Assembly: GCF_943914565.1 (NCBI RefSeq)
Contig: NZ_CALUCN010000008.1
Span: 62,001-126,000, forward strand
Length of the DNA stretch: 64,000 nucleotides
DNA from: an uncultured Tessaracoccus sp.
Lineage (GTDB): Bacteria > Actinomycetota > Actinomycetes > Propionibacteriales > Propionibacteriaceae
Direction: 5' to 3'
In this document: piece by piece, positions 30,415-39,322 of the stretch
How positions within the stretch are numbered: the first letter of the stretch is position 1
Layout of the letters: each line of letters opens with the position of its first letter
The notes under the pieces: model-generated
What the model was told of the DNA's origin: nothing
Database searches by the model: none
The model's input: only the letters and a program-made list of their open reading frames with translations
Translations under genes and position numbers: made by a program

Positions 30415-32658
30415 GTGCCGAACTGGTCCTGGCTGCTGTCGTCGCCCGAGGTTCGGGCGGTCGACCACCGCCCGGCCCGCGACGGCGTGCACGCACCGTG
30501 GCCCGCGTGGGTCTCGGAGGCGATGCGCGCCCGCTGCGCCGAGCACGGCATCGCCCGGCCGTGGTCCCACCAGGCCGCGTTCGCCGAGCTGGCGTACCGC
30601 GGCCGGCACGCGGCGATCACGACGTCCACCGGCTCCGGCAAGTCGCTCGGCTACTTGCTGCCCGTCGTCGCGGCCACCGCAGAGGGCCACCTCGGTGTGC
30701 CCGTGCGCGAGGGCCGCCTGCGCACGCCGGAGCACACCGCGCTGTACCTCGCGCCGACGAAGGCGCTCGCGCACGACCAGGCCCGGGCCGCCCGCGACTT
30801 GGGCCCGCACGGCTGGCGGCTCACCCCTGTCGACGGTGACTCCGACGACGCCGAGCGCGCCTTCGCGCGTGACCACGCGACCTTCGTGCTCACGAACCCC
30901 GACATGCTGCACCACGCGATCCTGCCGTCGCACCGCCGCTGGTCGAGGCTGCTCGCGGGGCTGCGCTACGTCGTCGTGGACGAGGCCCACCGCTACCAGG
31001 GCGTCTTCGGCGCGCACGTGGCCCAGGTGCTGCGCCGGCTGCGTCGCCTCGCGCACCACCACGGCGCCGACCCGACGGTGCTGCTCGTCTCCGCGACGGC
31101 CCCGAACGCCGACGCATTCTGCGGCGAACTGATCGGCGAACCCCGCGTCGAGGTCGTCGACGAGGACGGCGCGCCCGCGCCTGACCGCACCGTCGTGCTG
31201 TGGCAGCCGTCGCACGGGCTGCACCAGGACACCGCGAACCTCCTCGGACGTCTCGTCCTCGACGGGTCGCAGACGATGGCGTTCGTCGCCAGCCGCGTCG
31301 CCGCCGAACGGGTGGCGCTCGACGCCCGCGAGATCGCCGGGCCCACCGTCGCCGGGTACCGCGCCGGCTACCTCCCCACCGAACGCCGCGCGCTCGAGGC
31401 CGGCCTCCACGCCGGCACGCTGCGCGGCGTCGCCACCACCAACGCGCTCGAGCTGGGCATCGACGTCGCCGGCATGGACGCGGTGCTCGTCGCCGGCTAC
31501 CCGGGCCGGCTCAGCACGCTGTGGCAGCAGGCCGGCCGCGCCGGTCGTCGCGGGAGGGACGCCCTCGTCGTGCTCCTGGCCAGGGAGGACCCGCTCGACG
31601 GCTTCCTGTTCGACCACCCCGAGACGCTGCTGCGCGCGCCCGTCGAACGCGCGGTCCTCCACCCCGGCAACCCCCACGTCTTCGGCCCGCACCTCGCGGC
31701 CGCGGCGCAGGAGCTGCCCCTCACGCCCGAGGACCGACGGTGGTTCGGCCCGGCCACGGTGGCGACGGCCCGCGCACTCGCCGACCAGCGGCTCCTGCGC
31801 GACCGCGGCGGCCGCTGGTACTGGACGAGGCCGGACCGCGCCGTCGACTTCATCTCGCTGCGCTCCGCCGGCCCGAAGGCGTTCGACCTCGTCGAGCGCG
31901 ACACCGGCCGCGTCGTCGGGACGGTCGACGAGGCGCGCGTGGACCGCGTGGCGCACGAGGGCGCGGTCTACCTCCACCAGGGCGAGCGGTTCCTCGTCGA
32001 GGAGCTCGACCGCGAGTGCCGGCAGGGGTTCGTGCGCGCGACGCGGGTGCCGTACTACACGCAGGCCCAGTCGGGCTTCGAGATCGACGTCCTGGACGAG
32101 CTCGAGGCCCACGACCTGCACCGCACGCGGGTCCACGTCGGCGACGTGCGGCTCACCTCGCAGGTGCACGGCTACCTCCGACGCGACGAGCGCACCAACG
32201 AGGTCTGGGACCAGACCCCGCTCGAGATGCCCAGCCGGACCCTCCTCACGCAGGCGGTCTGGTGGACCGTCCCGGCCGACCTCGTGGAGGCGCTGCGCTG
32301 GCGGCCGCTCGAGCTCGGCGCCGCCGCCCACGGGATCGAGCACACCGCGATCGGGTTGCTGCCGGCGTTCGCGCCCTGCGACCGTTGGGACATCGGCGGG
32401 GTGTCGACCGCGCTGCACCCCGACACCGGACTGGCCACGATCTTCGTCCACGACGGCCTCCCCGGCGGCGCAGGATTCGCGCGGCGGGCGTACGACGAGG
32501 CCGGGCCCTGGCTCACCGCGACGCTGCAGCGCCTCCGGCAGTGCCCCTGCGACGACGGCTGCCCGGCCTGCGTCGTCTCACCGAAGTGCGGCAACGCCAA
32601 CCAGGTCCTCGACAAGGCCCGCGCCGGGCAGTTGCTCGCCCTGCTCCTCGACGCCTGA
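30415..32658 (+). CDS. DEAH-box helicase with DUF1998 (MrfA/YprA-like)
   Basis: 747 residues, superfamily 2. Walker A TSTGSGKSLGYLLP, DEAH in VVVDEAHRYQG, motif III VSATAPNA, then the C-terminal RecA domain with 'TTNALELGIDVAGMDAVLVAGYPG' and motif VI QQAGRAGRRG. The C-terminus carries the zinc-binding DUF1998 region with four Cys (CPCDDGCPACVVSPKCG). The family includes Bacillus MrfA, a 3'-5' helicase in mitomycin-type lesion repair. GTG start with leaderless -10. It sits between tadC and the pilin gene, as the homologue Rv3649 lies close to the tad genes in mycobacteria. Confidence 0.93.
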   Translation: MPNWSWLLSSPEVRAVDHRPARDGVHAPWPAWVSEAMRARCAEHGIARPWSHQAAFAELAYRGRHAAITTSTGSGKSLGYLLPVVAATAEGHLGVPVREGRLRTPEHTALYLAPTKALAHDQARAARDLGPHGWRLTPVDGDSDDAERAFARDHATFVLTNPDMLHHAILPSHRRWSRLLAGLRYVVVDEAHRYQGVFGAHVAQVLRRLRRLAHHHGADPTVLLVSATAPNADAFCGELIGEPRVEVVDEDGAPAPDRTVVLWQPSHGLHQDTANLLGRLVLDGSQTMAFVASRVAAERVALDAREIAGPTVAGYRAGYLPTERRALEAGLHAGTLRGVATTNALELGIDVAGMDAVLVAGYPGRLSTLWQQAGRAGRRGRDALVVLLAREDPLDGFLFDHPETLLRAPVERAVLHPGNPHVFGPHLAAAAQELPLTPEDRRWFGPATVATARALADQRLLRDRGGRWYWTRPDRAVDFISLRSAGPKAFDLVERDTGRVVGTVDEARVDRVAHEGAVYLHQGERFLVEELDRECRQGFVRATRVPYYTQAQSGFEIDVLDELEAHDLHRTRVHVGDVRLTSQVHGYLRRDERTNEVWDQTPLEMPSRTLLTQAVWWTVPADLVEALRWRPLELGAAAHGIEHTAIGLLPAFAPCDRWDIGGVSTALHPDTGLATIFVHDGLPGGAGFARRAYDEAGPWLTATLQRLRQCPCDDGCPACVVSPKCGNANQVLDKARAGQLLALLLDA

Positions 32659-32703
32659 CGTGCCGCGCCCACCCTCCACAGGCCGGCTCGCCGGGTCGGA
32701 TGG

Positions 32704-32717
32704 TTCTCCACAGGTTC
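32704..32717 (+). promoter_or_regulatory. TTCTCCACAGGTTC motif upstream of the pilin gene
   Basis: One mismatch in 14 from the motif at 26679-26692 upstream of ssd. It lies 89 bases before the pilin start, in the 147-bp gap after the helicase. Another CTCCACAGG occurs at about 32674-32682. Confidence 0.35.
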
Positions 32718-32805
32718 GCCCGCGGGCGGGATTCCCCCTCGGCTCACTGCCATAACGAGGGTGTGCCGGGAAACGCCCGGCCGAACCCGAGGGAAGGAAC
32801 CCGAC

Positions 32806-33048
32806 ATGGACATCGTGACCACCAAGCGCCAGGCCAAGCAGCTCATCGAGCGGGGCCTCACCACCGTCGAGTACGCCATCGGCCTGCTCGCCGCCGCCAC
32901 CGCAGCGCTGCTGCTGGTGCGCATCTTCAGTGACAACTCGTTCTTCCAGACCGTGTTCGACTGGGTGGTGAACCTGTTCACCTCCGTCGCCACCGCGGGT
33001 GGGGGCGGCGGCATCGGGGACATCCTCGGCAAGGTCCTCGGCGGCTGA
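32806..33048 (+). CDS. Flp-type pilin subunit (DUF4244)
   Basis: 80 residues. The short positively charged N-terminus (MDIVTTKRQAKQLIERG) is followed by LTTVEYAIGLLAAATAALLL, a class III prepilin pattern in which cleavage after Gly and the Glu at +5 are expected; a second hydrophobic, Gly-rich segment ends the protein. Corresponds to mycobacterial Rv3656c (DUF4244). A GGGAAGGAA ribosome site supports the ATG. Likely the structural unit built by TadA/B/C. The stop overlaps the TadE-like start. No prepilin peptidase gene is in the window. Confidence 0.87.
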   Translation: MDIVTTKRQAKQLIERGLTTVEYAIGLLAAATAALLLVRIFSDNSFFQTVFDWVVNLFTSVATAGGGGGIGDILGKVLGG

Positions 33049-33413
33049 TGCGTGCCCGGGGTGCGGGCGCCGAGGGCCGGCGCCCGTCACCTCGCGGCAT
33101 GGTCTCGGTCGAGCTCGCGATCGGCATCGTCACCACGACGCTGCTCGCCGCGGTGCTCGTCACCCTGACCATGCTCGGGGTGACGCAGGCCGCGGCGGCG
33201 GAGTCCGCGGCGCAGCTGGCGCGGCAGGTCGCCCGCGGCGACGACCGCGCGGTTCAGCTCGCGAAGGATCGCTCGCCGGGCCGGGCCACCGTCTCCCGTC
33301 ATGCAGACGGCGTCGAGGTGACCGTCGAGGCCACGAGCTTCGTGTTCGGGCTGGGTGACGTGCCCGTCCGGGCGTCGGTCTGGGCGGCGTGGGAGCCGGG
33401 GGCCCGGCGATGA
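33048..33413 (+). CDS. TadE-family pseudopilin
   Basis: 121 residues. A basic leader of about 18 residues, then MVSVELAIGIVTTTLLAAVLVTLTMLG, a pilin-like hydrophobic segment with the conserved Glu, and a small C-terminal domain. Matches TadE-like minor pilins (mycobacterial Rv3655c). One-base overlap with the pilin gene and ATGA overlap with the next gene: a three-gene pilin operon. Confidence 0.82.
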   Translation: MRARGAGAEGRRPSPRGMVSVELAIGIVTTTLLAAVLVTLTMLGVTQAAAAESAAQLARQVARGDDRAVQLAKDRSPGRATVSRHADGVEVTVEATSFVFGLGDVPVRASVWAAWEPGARR

Positions 33414-33766
33414 GGCGCGACGAACGCGGCGTCGGCACCGTGCTCACCGCGGGCATCGCCGTCGTGATGCTGGTCGTCGCCTCCGTGGTGGTCCTGTGCG
33501 TCGGGTGGTTCGCCACCATCCGCCGCGCCGAGCAGGTCGCCGAGTTCGCGGCACTCGCCGGGGCGTCGGCCGCGGTCGACGGCCGGGAGGCCTGCGACGC
33601 CGCGCGTGCCGCGGCACGTCGCAACCACACGGCCGTCAGCCGCTGCGTCGTCCGCGGCACGGGCGCCGACGTCGTGGTCGAGGTCGGGGTGCGTGCGACG
33701 CTGACGCCTCGACTGCCCGGCATGCCCGAGCAGGTCCAGCGGCTCGCCTCGGCGGCCACGATGTGA
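33410..33766 (+). CDS. Helicase/secretion-neighbourhood TadE-like protein
   Basis: 118 residues, MRRDERGVGTVLTAGIAVVMLVVASVVVL: RGxG followed by a long hydrophobic helix, then 'RAEQVAEFAALAGASAAVDG' typical of Flp/TadG-like minor pseudopilins (Rv3654c type), and a C-terminal domain with two Cys (EACDAA, SRCVVR). Secreted or membrane-anchored via the N-helix. Last gene of the pilin operon. The family name in databases comes from its location between the helicase and Tad genes. Confidence 0.8.
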   Translation: MRRDERGVGTVLTAGIAVVMLVVASVVVLCVGWFATIRRAEQVAEFAALAGASAAVDGREACDAARAAARRNHTAVSRCVVRGTGADVVVEVGVRATLTPRLPGMPEQVQRLASAATM

Positions 33767-33817
33767 GGCGCGCCGGCCGGTTCGGGGCTACGCTCGACCA
33801 CGACGACGAGGAGAAGC

Positions 33818-35299
33818 ATGCCGGACACCACCTGCGGGCCGCGGGCCCACGAGGCGCTGCGCGAGCGGTTCACCGAGGTCGGCTACACCGCCGACGGGGT
33901 GCTCGCCCGCATCGGCGAGCTCGGCCAGGCCGGGCTCGGACGCAACATGACCGTCCCAGCCGACCGCGCGCTCGGTGCCGCACGGGACCCGCTCGCCACG
34001 CTCGTCCGGTTGTTCATCCTCCAGCAGGCGGTGCCGGCCGGGGACCTCGCGTTCCTGGCCGGTGCCGTCGACCACCACCTCGACGTGCGCCAGGGCTCCG
34101 CGCGGGCCCTGGTCGACATCCGCCCCTACGGCTCCGACGACGACGGCGCGTCCGGCTGGGTGGTCTCCGACCTGACCCCGGGCCTCGACGGCGGCGACGC
34201 GCACACCCGTCCCGACTACGTGCTGGGCGTCTCGCCGGCCTCGACGACGCTCGCGCAGCTCACCATGCGCACCCCCGTGCGCCGCGCGCTCGACCTCGGC
34301 ACGGGCTGCGGCGTGCAGTCGCTGCACCTCGCCCGGCACGCCGACGAGGTCGTCGCCACCGACGTGAACCCCCGGGCCCTCGCGTTGGCGCGGGAGTCCG
34401 CGTCGCTCTCGGGCGCGCGGGTCGACGTCCGCGAGGGCTCGCTGTTCGACCCCGTCGCGGGGGAACGCTTCGACCTCATCGTCTCCAACCCGCCCTACGT
34501 GATGAGCCCGCCCACCGAGCCGGGCTCGGGGCTCACCTACCGTGAGACCAACTTCACCGGCGACGGCCTCCTCGCCGCGATCCTCCGCGACGCGCCCCGG
34601 CACCTGACCCCCGGCGGCAGCCTCCAACTCCTCACCAACTGGGCCATCCGTCGCGACGAGGCCTGGGACACCCGCGTCCGTGGGCTCGTCGAGCAGGTGG
34701 GCCTGGACGCGTTCGTCATCGAACGCGAACGCCTCGACGCGTGCACCTACGTCGAGATGTGGCTCGCCGACGCCGGGCTGCTCGGCACCCCCGACTGGCG
34801 CCCCGCGTACGACCGCTGGCTCGACTACTTCGACGAGCTCGGCATCGAGCAGGTCGGCATGGGTTGGATCCTCGTCACCGACGCGGGCCGCACCACCCCG
34901 CACGTCCGCGTCGAGTCCTGGCCCCACGCCGTGCAGCAGCCGGTGGGGGAGGTGTTCGCGCGCCACCGTCGCGCGGTTGACGCGGCCACCGCGCCCGACC
35001 AGACGCTGCTCGCCTCCCGCCCGGCCCTCGTCGACGTGCGCATGGAGACCACCGGCCAGCCGGGCGCGGCAGACCCGGAGCACCTCGTGCTGCGGCAGAC
35101 GCGCGGGCTCCTGCGCGCCATGGAGTGCGACACCGCGCTCGCCGCCGTCCTCGGTGCCCTCGACGGGGACCTCACGGTCGCGCAGGTGCTCGCCGCCGTC
35201 GCGGAGGTGCTCGACGTCGAGCTCGGCCGCCTCGCCGCCGACGTGCTGCCCGAGCTGCGCACGGCACTCGAGGAGCAGTACCTTGTCCCCGACCTCTGA
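33818..35299 (+). CDS. Class I methyltransferase with N-terminal helical domain
   Basis: 493 residues. Residues 1-125 form an N-terminal domain (about ALRERFTEVGYTADGVLARIG) seen in an actinobacterial methyltransferase family; then the SAM motif RALDLGTGCGVQSLHLA, 'VVATDVNPRALALARES', and the catalytic FDLIVSNPPYVMSPP, the NPPY type that methylates amide or exocyclic nitrogen (HemK/RlmG-like). The C-terminal 150 residues are unassigned. A GAGGAGAAG site precedes the ATG. Next to topA; substrate could be rRNA or a protein. Confidence 0.85.
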   Translation: MPDTTCGPRAHEALRERFTEVGYTADGVLARIGELGQAGLGRNMTVPADRALGAARDPLATLVRLFILQQAVPAGDLAFLAGAVDHHLDVRQGSARALVDIRPYGSDDDGASGWVVSDLTPGLDGGDAHTRPDYVLGVSPASTTLAQLTMRTPVRRALDLGTGCGVQSLHLARHADEVVATDVNPRALALARESASLSGARVDVREGSLFDPVAGERFDLIVSNPPYVMSPPTEPGSGLTYRETNFTGDGLLAAILRDAPRHLTPGGSLQLLTNWAIRRDEAWDTRVRGLVEQVGLDAFVIERERLDACTYVEMWLADAGLLGTPDWRPAYDRWLDYFDELGIEQVGMGWILVTDAGRTTPHVRVESWPHAVQQPVGEVFARHRRAVDAATAPDQTLLASRPALVDVRMETTGQPGAADPEHLVLRQTRGLLRAMECDTALAAVLGALDGDLTVAQVLAAVAEVLDVELGRLAADVLPELRTALEEQYLVPDL

Positions 35300-35372
35300 C
35301 CTCGACCCCGACGCCCCCGGTACGGCGTCGGCTATGGTCTGAGGAACCAACGTCCCCCAGCAGGAAGTGCCC

Positions 35373-37976
35373 ATGACCCCTCAGCGTCTCGTGATCGTCG
35401 AGTCCCCGACGAAGGCCGGCAAGATCGCCGGCTTCCTCGGCAAGGGCTACGTCGTCACCTCGAGCCGTGGCCACGTCCGCGACCTCCCCACGAAGGCCTC
35501 CGACGTGCCCGCGAAGTACAAGGGGCTGAAGTGGGCCCGCACGGGCGTGAACGTCGAGGACGAGTTCACCCCGATCTACGTCGTGGGCGCCGACAAGAAG
35601 GCCACGATCAGGGAGCTCAGGACCAAGCTGAAGGACGTCGACGAACTCCTGCTCGCCACGGATGGTGACCGCGAGGGCGAGGCGATCGCGTGGCACCTGC
35701 TCGAGGAGCTGAAGCCCAAGGTGCCCGTGAAGCGCATGGTGTTCCACGAGATCACCGAGCAGGCCATCCGCGACGCGGTCGAGCACCCGCGCGACATCGA
35801 CGACGACCTCGTCGACGCGCAGGAGACGCGCCGCATCCTCGACCGCCTCTACGGCTACGAGGTCTCGCCGGTGCTGTGGAAGAAGGTCATGCCGAAGCTC
35901 TCGGCCGGCCGCGTCCAGTCGGTCGCCACCCGCCTCGTCGTCGACCGCGAACGGGAGCGCATGGCGTTCGTCACCGCCGCGTACTGGGACCTCGACCTCA
36001 CGCTCGACGCAGGCGAGGGCAAGGAACCCCGCACGTTCCCCGGCCGGCTCACCACCGTCGACGGGCGCCGCGTCGCCAGCGGCCGCGACTTCGACGCCAA
36101 GGGGCAGCTGAAGGACGCGTCCGTCGTCGCGCTCGACGAGGCGCAGGCACGCGCGCTCGCGACGGGCCTCCACGACGCCACGCACGAGGTCACCGACGTC
36201 GAGGCGAAGCCGTACCGCCGTCGCCCCTACGAGCCCTTCCGCACCACCACACTCCAGCAGGAGGCGGGCAGGAAGCTGCACTTCACGTCGCAGCGGACGA
36301 TGTCCGTGGCGCAGGACCTCTACGAGCAGGGCTTCATCACCTACATGCGTACCGACTCGGTCACGCTCTCGTCGCAGGCGATCAACGCCGCCCGTGCGCA
36401 GGTGCAGGCGCTGTTCGGGGAGAAATTCCTCTCGCCGAAGCCGCGCGTCTACGCGTCGAAGGTGAAGAATGCGCAGGAGGCGCACGAGGCCATCCGCCCG
36501 GCGGGGGACCGGTTCGTGCACCCCGACGAGTCCGGCCTCACCGGCGACCACCACCGGCTCTACCAGCTCATCTGGATGCGCACGATGGCCTCGCAGATGG
36601 CCGACGCCGTGGGTGAGCAGCTCTCGCTGCGGTTCCGCGCCACGAGCGACGGCAGGGAGCTCGAGCTCGTCGCGTCGGGGCGCACGATCACGTTCCCCGG
36701 CTTCCTGAAGGCCTACGTCGTGAGCGTCGACGAGGGCGCGGCCGACGACCAGCAGACCCGGCTGCCGCAGCTCGAACGCGGCGACGAGGTCCGCACGCAC
36801 GCCGTCGCCGCGTCGGGGCACGAGACGAAGCCGCCGTCGCGCTACACCGAGCCGTCGCTCGTCGCGAAGCTCGAGGAGCTCGAGATCGGCCGGCCGTCGA
36901 CGTACGCGTCGATCATCCGCACCATCACCGCGCGCGACTACGTGTTCAAGAAGGGGTCGGCACTCGTGCCGACGTGGCTCGCGTTCGCGGTCACGCGGCT
37001 GCTCGAGGAGCACTTCTCCGAGCTGGTCGACTACGACTTCACCGCCCACCTCGAGGAACAGCTCGACGAGATCGCCTCCGGCAAGGCCGAACGCCTCGCC
37101 GTGCTCAACGACTTCTACTTCGGCCCGAAGGGGCACACCGCCCAAGGGCTCGCGGCGCTGGTCACCGAGCTCGGCGACATCGACGCCCGCGCGCTCTCGA
37201 CGTTCCCGCTCGGCGACTCCGGGATCGACCTGCGCGTCGGCCGCTACGGCCCCTACGTCGAGTCCGACGGCAAGCGCGCCAACGTGCCCGAGGACCTCCC
37301 GCCCGACCAGCTGACGCCCGACGTGGCCCGCGAGCTGCTCACCCAGCCGCTCGACGCGCAGCGCGAGCTCGGCGTCGACGAGGAGACCGGGCACCCCGTC
37401 GTCGTGAAGAACGGCCGGTTCGGGCCCTACGTCACCGAGGTGCTGCCCGAGGACGCCCCCAAGTCGCGCAAGCCGCGCACCGCGTCGCTGTTCCGGTCGA
37501 TGACACTCGAGGACGTCACCCTCGAGCAGGCGCTGCAGCTGCTGAGCCTGCCGCGCGTCGTCGGCACCGCCGCGGACGGCACCGAGATCACGGCCCGCAA
37601 CGGCCGCTACGGCCCGTACCTGAAGAAGGGCACCGACTCCCGCTCGCTCGGCAGCGAGGAGGAGATCTTCACGATCACGCTCGAGCAGGCCGAGGCCATC
37701 TACGCCCAGCCCAAACAGCGCGGGCGCGCCGCGGCCAAGCCGCCGCTGCTGGAGTTCGGTGAGGACCCCGCCACCGGCAAGCAGGTCGTGCTGAAGGACG
37801 GCCGCTTCGGCCCCTACGTCACCGACGGCGAGACCAACGCCACCGTGCCGCGCGGCGAGGACCCCGCCACCGTCACGGCCACCCGCGCCTTCGAGCTGCT
37901 CGCCGCCAGACGCGCCAAGGGGCCGGCGAAGAAGCGCACCACCCGCCGTCGCACCACGAAGAAGAAGCAGTCCTGA
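35373..37976 (+). CDS. topA: DNA topoisomerase I
   Basis: 867 residues. Relaxes negative supercoils. The Toprim domain starts RLVIVESPTKAGKI and has the metal acids in DGDREGEAIAWHLLEEL; the catalytic Tyr (about 324) is in FITYMRTDS. There are no C4 zinc fingers; instead four 'GR[YF]GPY[VL]' repeats (RVGRYGPYVES, KNGRFGPYVTE, RNGRYGPYLKK, KDGRFGPYVTD) and a Lys/Arg-rich tail, as in other actinobacteria. ATG chosen over a GTG six bases earlier because of the AGGAA spacing. A TATGGT -10-like hexamer lies about 40 bases upstream. Its stop overlaps the start of the CYTH/CHAD gene. Confidence 0.96.
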   Translation: MTPQRLVIVESPTKAGKIAGFLGKGYVVTSSRGHVRDLPTKASDVPAKYKGLKWARTGVNVEDEFTPIYVVGADKKATIRELRTKLKDVDELLLATDGDREGEAIAWHLLEELKPKVPVKRMVFHEITEQAIRDAVEHPRDIDDDLVDAQETRRILDRLYGYEVSPVLWKKVMPKLSAGRVQSVATRLVVDRERERMAFVTAAYWDLDLTLDAGEGKEPRTFPGRLTTVDGRRVASGRDFDAKGQLKDASVVALDEAQARALATGLHDATHEVTDVEAKPYRRRPYEPFRTTTLQQEAGRKLHFTSQRTMSVAQDLYEQGFITYMRTDSVTLSSQAINAARAQVQALFGEKFLSPKPRVYASKVKNAQEAHEAIRPAGDRFVHPDESGLTGDHHRLYQLIWMRTMASQMADAVGEQLSLRFRATSDGRELELVASGRTITFPGFLKAYVVSVDEGAADDQQTRLPQLERGDEVRTHAVAASGHETKPPSRYTEPSLVAKLEELEIGRPSTYASIIRTITARDYVFKKGSALVPTWLAFAVTRLLEEHFSELVDYDFTAHLEEQLDEIASGKAERLAVLNDFYFGPKGHTAQGLAALVTELGDIDARALSTFPLGDSGIDLRVGRYGPYVESDGKRANVPEDLPPDQLTPDVARELLTQPLDAQRELGVDEETGHPVVVKNGRFGPYVTEVLPEDAPKSRKPRTASLFRSMTLEDVTLEQALQLLSLPRVVGTAADGTEITARNGRYGPYLKKGTDSRSLGSEEEIFTITLEQAEAIYAQPKQRGRAAAKPPLLEFGEDPATGKQVVLKDGRFGPYVTDGETNATVPRGEDPATVTATRAFELLAARRAKGPAKKRTTRRRTTKKKQS

Positions 37977-39322
37977 TGGCCGGTCGAGGACGTCCGCTGT
38001 GGTTCCGGCTCCCCGTCGACGCCGGCCCGCCGTCGCTGCGCTCGGAGAGCGTCGGCTTCACGAAGCTCGTCGCCCGCCCCGCCACGCACGGGCGCCTGCA
38101 GGTCAACGTCCTCGACTCCCACGACGCCCGGCTGCTCCGGGCGGGCATCACCGTCGCCCACCGTCGCTTCGACGACGGCCCCGGCGAGTGGTACGTCGCG
38201 GCACCCGACTGGCCGGGCCTGCCCGACGAGGCCAGCTACCCGCTCGACGGCACCGGTGAGCTGCCCGAGGAGGTCCGCCGTCGGCTGGGCATCTTCCTCC
38301 GCGGCGAGGCCCTCGGCCCGTTCGCGACGCTCGACTGCGCGCGCAAGGACTACGTCCTGCGCGGCCCCGATGCCGACGTCCTCGACATCCGCGACGAGGT
38401 CTGCACCGTCACCGTTGACGGGGAGACCCGTTCCCGCACGCGCGAGATCACGATGACGCCCAGGGCCAAGCTGCAGCCGCAGCAGCGCGACTTCCTCGTC
38501 TCCGCGCTCGCCGCCGCCGACGCGAGCCCGCTGCCGCAGCCGCCCACGCTCCAGCAACGCATCGGCCCGCCGGCCACCGGGCTCACCAGTTTCCGCGCCC
38601 CGACGGGCTTCCGCGGCGACATGACGCTCGAGGAGTTCGTCTCCGAGACGCTGCTGGGTGACCTCCACGCGCTCGTCATGGCCGAGCTGCTCGACGACCG
38701 GGCGGAGGAGCGCGACGCGTTCGGCCGGCTCCTGCTCGACCTCCGTGGGCTCTCGCTCGTGGTGGACCCCAGCTGGGAGGAGGCGCTCGAGCACGACGTG
38801 CGGGCCTTCACCGTCGCGCCCCGCGAGGACCGCCAAGTGCTGCTGCCCCGGATCATCGAGGCGCTCGTCGGCGGGGTCCGCGCACCACGGCTGGGCGACC
38901 ACGGCGCCGACGACGCCCGCGTCGAGCTGTGCACCCGCGTCGAGCGCTCGCTCATGATCCTCTTCGACCGCTGCCGCGCGCTCGAGGTCGACGGTCCCGA
39001 CGAGGCGTGGCTCGCCGCGATGCGCTCGGCCACGCAGCTGCGCGCCACGGTGCAGCTGGTCGAGCCGCTGTTCCGCAAGCCGGCCCGCAAGCTGAGCCTC
39101 GCGCTCGGTGAGCTCGCCGACGTGCTGCGCGCCTCCGTGCCCCCGCCGGAGGACATCGAGCTCGTCGGGCTGAGCGTCGAGGAGGCGTTCCGGCTCGGTC
39201 GCGACGTCGAGCACGCCCGCGCCGGGGTGCTGCGCGCCCGCGCGGAGCTCATCAGCTCCTGGCCCGAGCGGGTCGCCCAGGGTCGCAAGGCGCTGAAGAA
39301 GCTGTGGCGGAGGGCCACGTGA
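37976..39322 (+). CDS. CYTH/CHAD-like conserved protein between topA and tmk
   Basis: 448 residues. The N-terminal 150 residues resemble a CYTH-type (adenylate cyclase/thiamine triphosphatase) sheet, with 'SVGFTKLVARP' and 'KDYVLRGPDADVLDIRDEVCTVTVDGETRSRTREITMTP'. The C-terminal half is all-helical with CHAD-like spacing (LEEFVSETLLGDLHALV ... RVELCTRVERSLMILFDRCRALEVD). CYTH+CHAD proteins bind or cleave polyphosphate or triphosphate, but key Glu-x-Glu-x-Lys residues are not clearly visible, so this is tentative. Translationally coupled to topA (TGATG) and tmk (GTGA). Confidence 0.6.
   Translation: MAGRGRPLWFRLPVDAGPPSLRSESVGFTKLVARPATHGRLQVNVLDSHDARLLRAGITVAHRRFDDGPGEWYVAAPDWPGLPDEASYPLDGTGELPEEVRRRLGIFLRGEALGPFATLDCARKDYVLRGPDADVLDIRDEVCTVTVDGETRSRTREITMTPRAKLQPQQRDFLVSALAAADASPLPQPPTLQQRIGPPATGLTSFRAPTGFRGDMTLEEFVSETLLGDLHALVMAELLDDRAEERDAFGRLLLDLRGLSLVVDPSWEEALEHDVRAFTVAPREDRQVLLPRIIEALVGGVRAPRLGDHGADDARVELCTRVERSLMILFDRCRALEVDGPDEAWLAAMRSATQLRATVQLVEPLFRKPARKLSLALGELADVLRASVPPPEDIELVGLSVEEAFRLGRDVEHARAGVLRARAELISSWPERVAQGRKALKKLWRRAT

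Noticed and set aside
28786..32451. 1221-codon open frame on the minus strand
   Set aside because: Runs antisense across tadA, tadB, tadC and the helicase, all well-supported genes.
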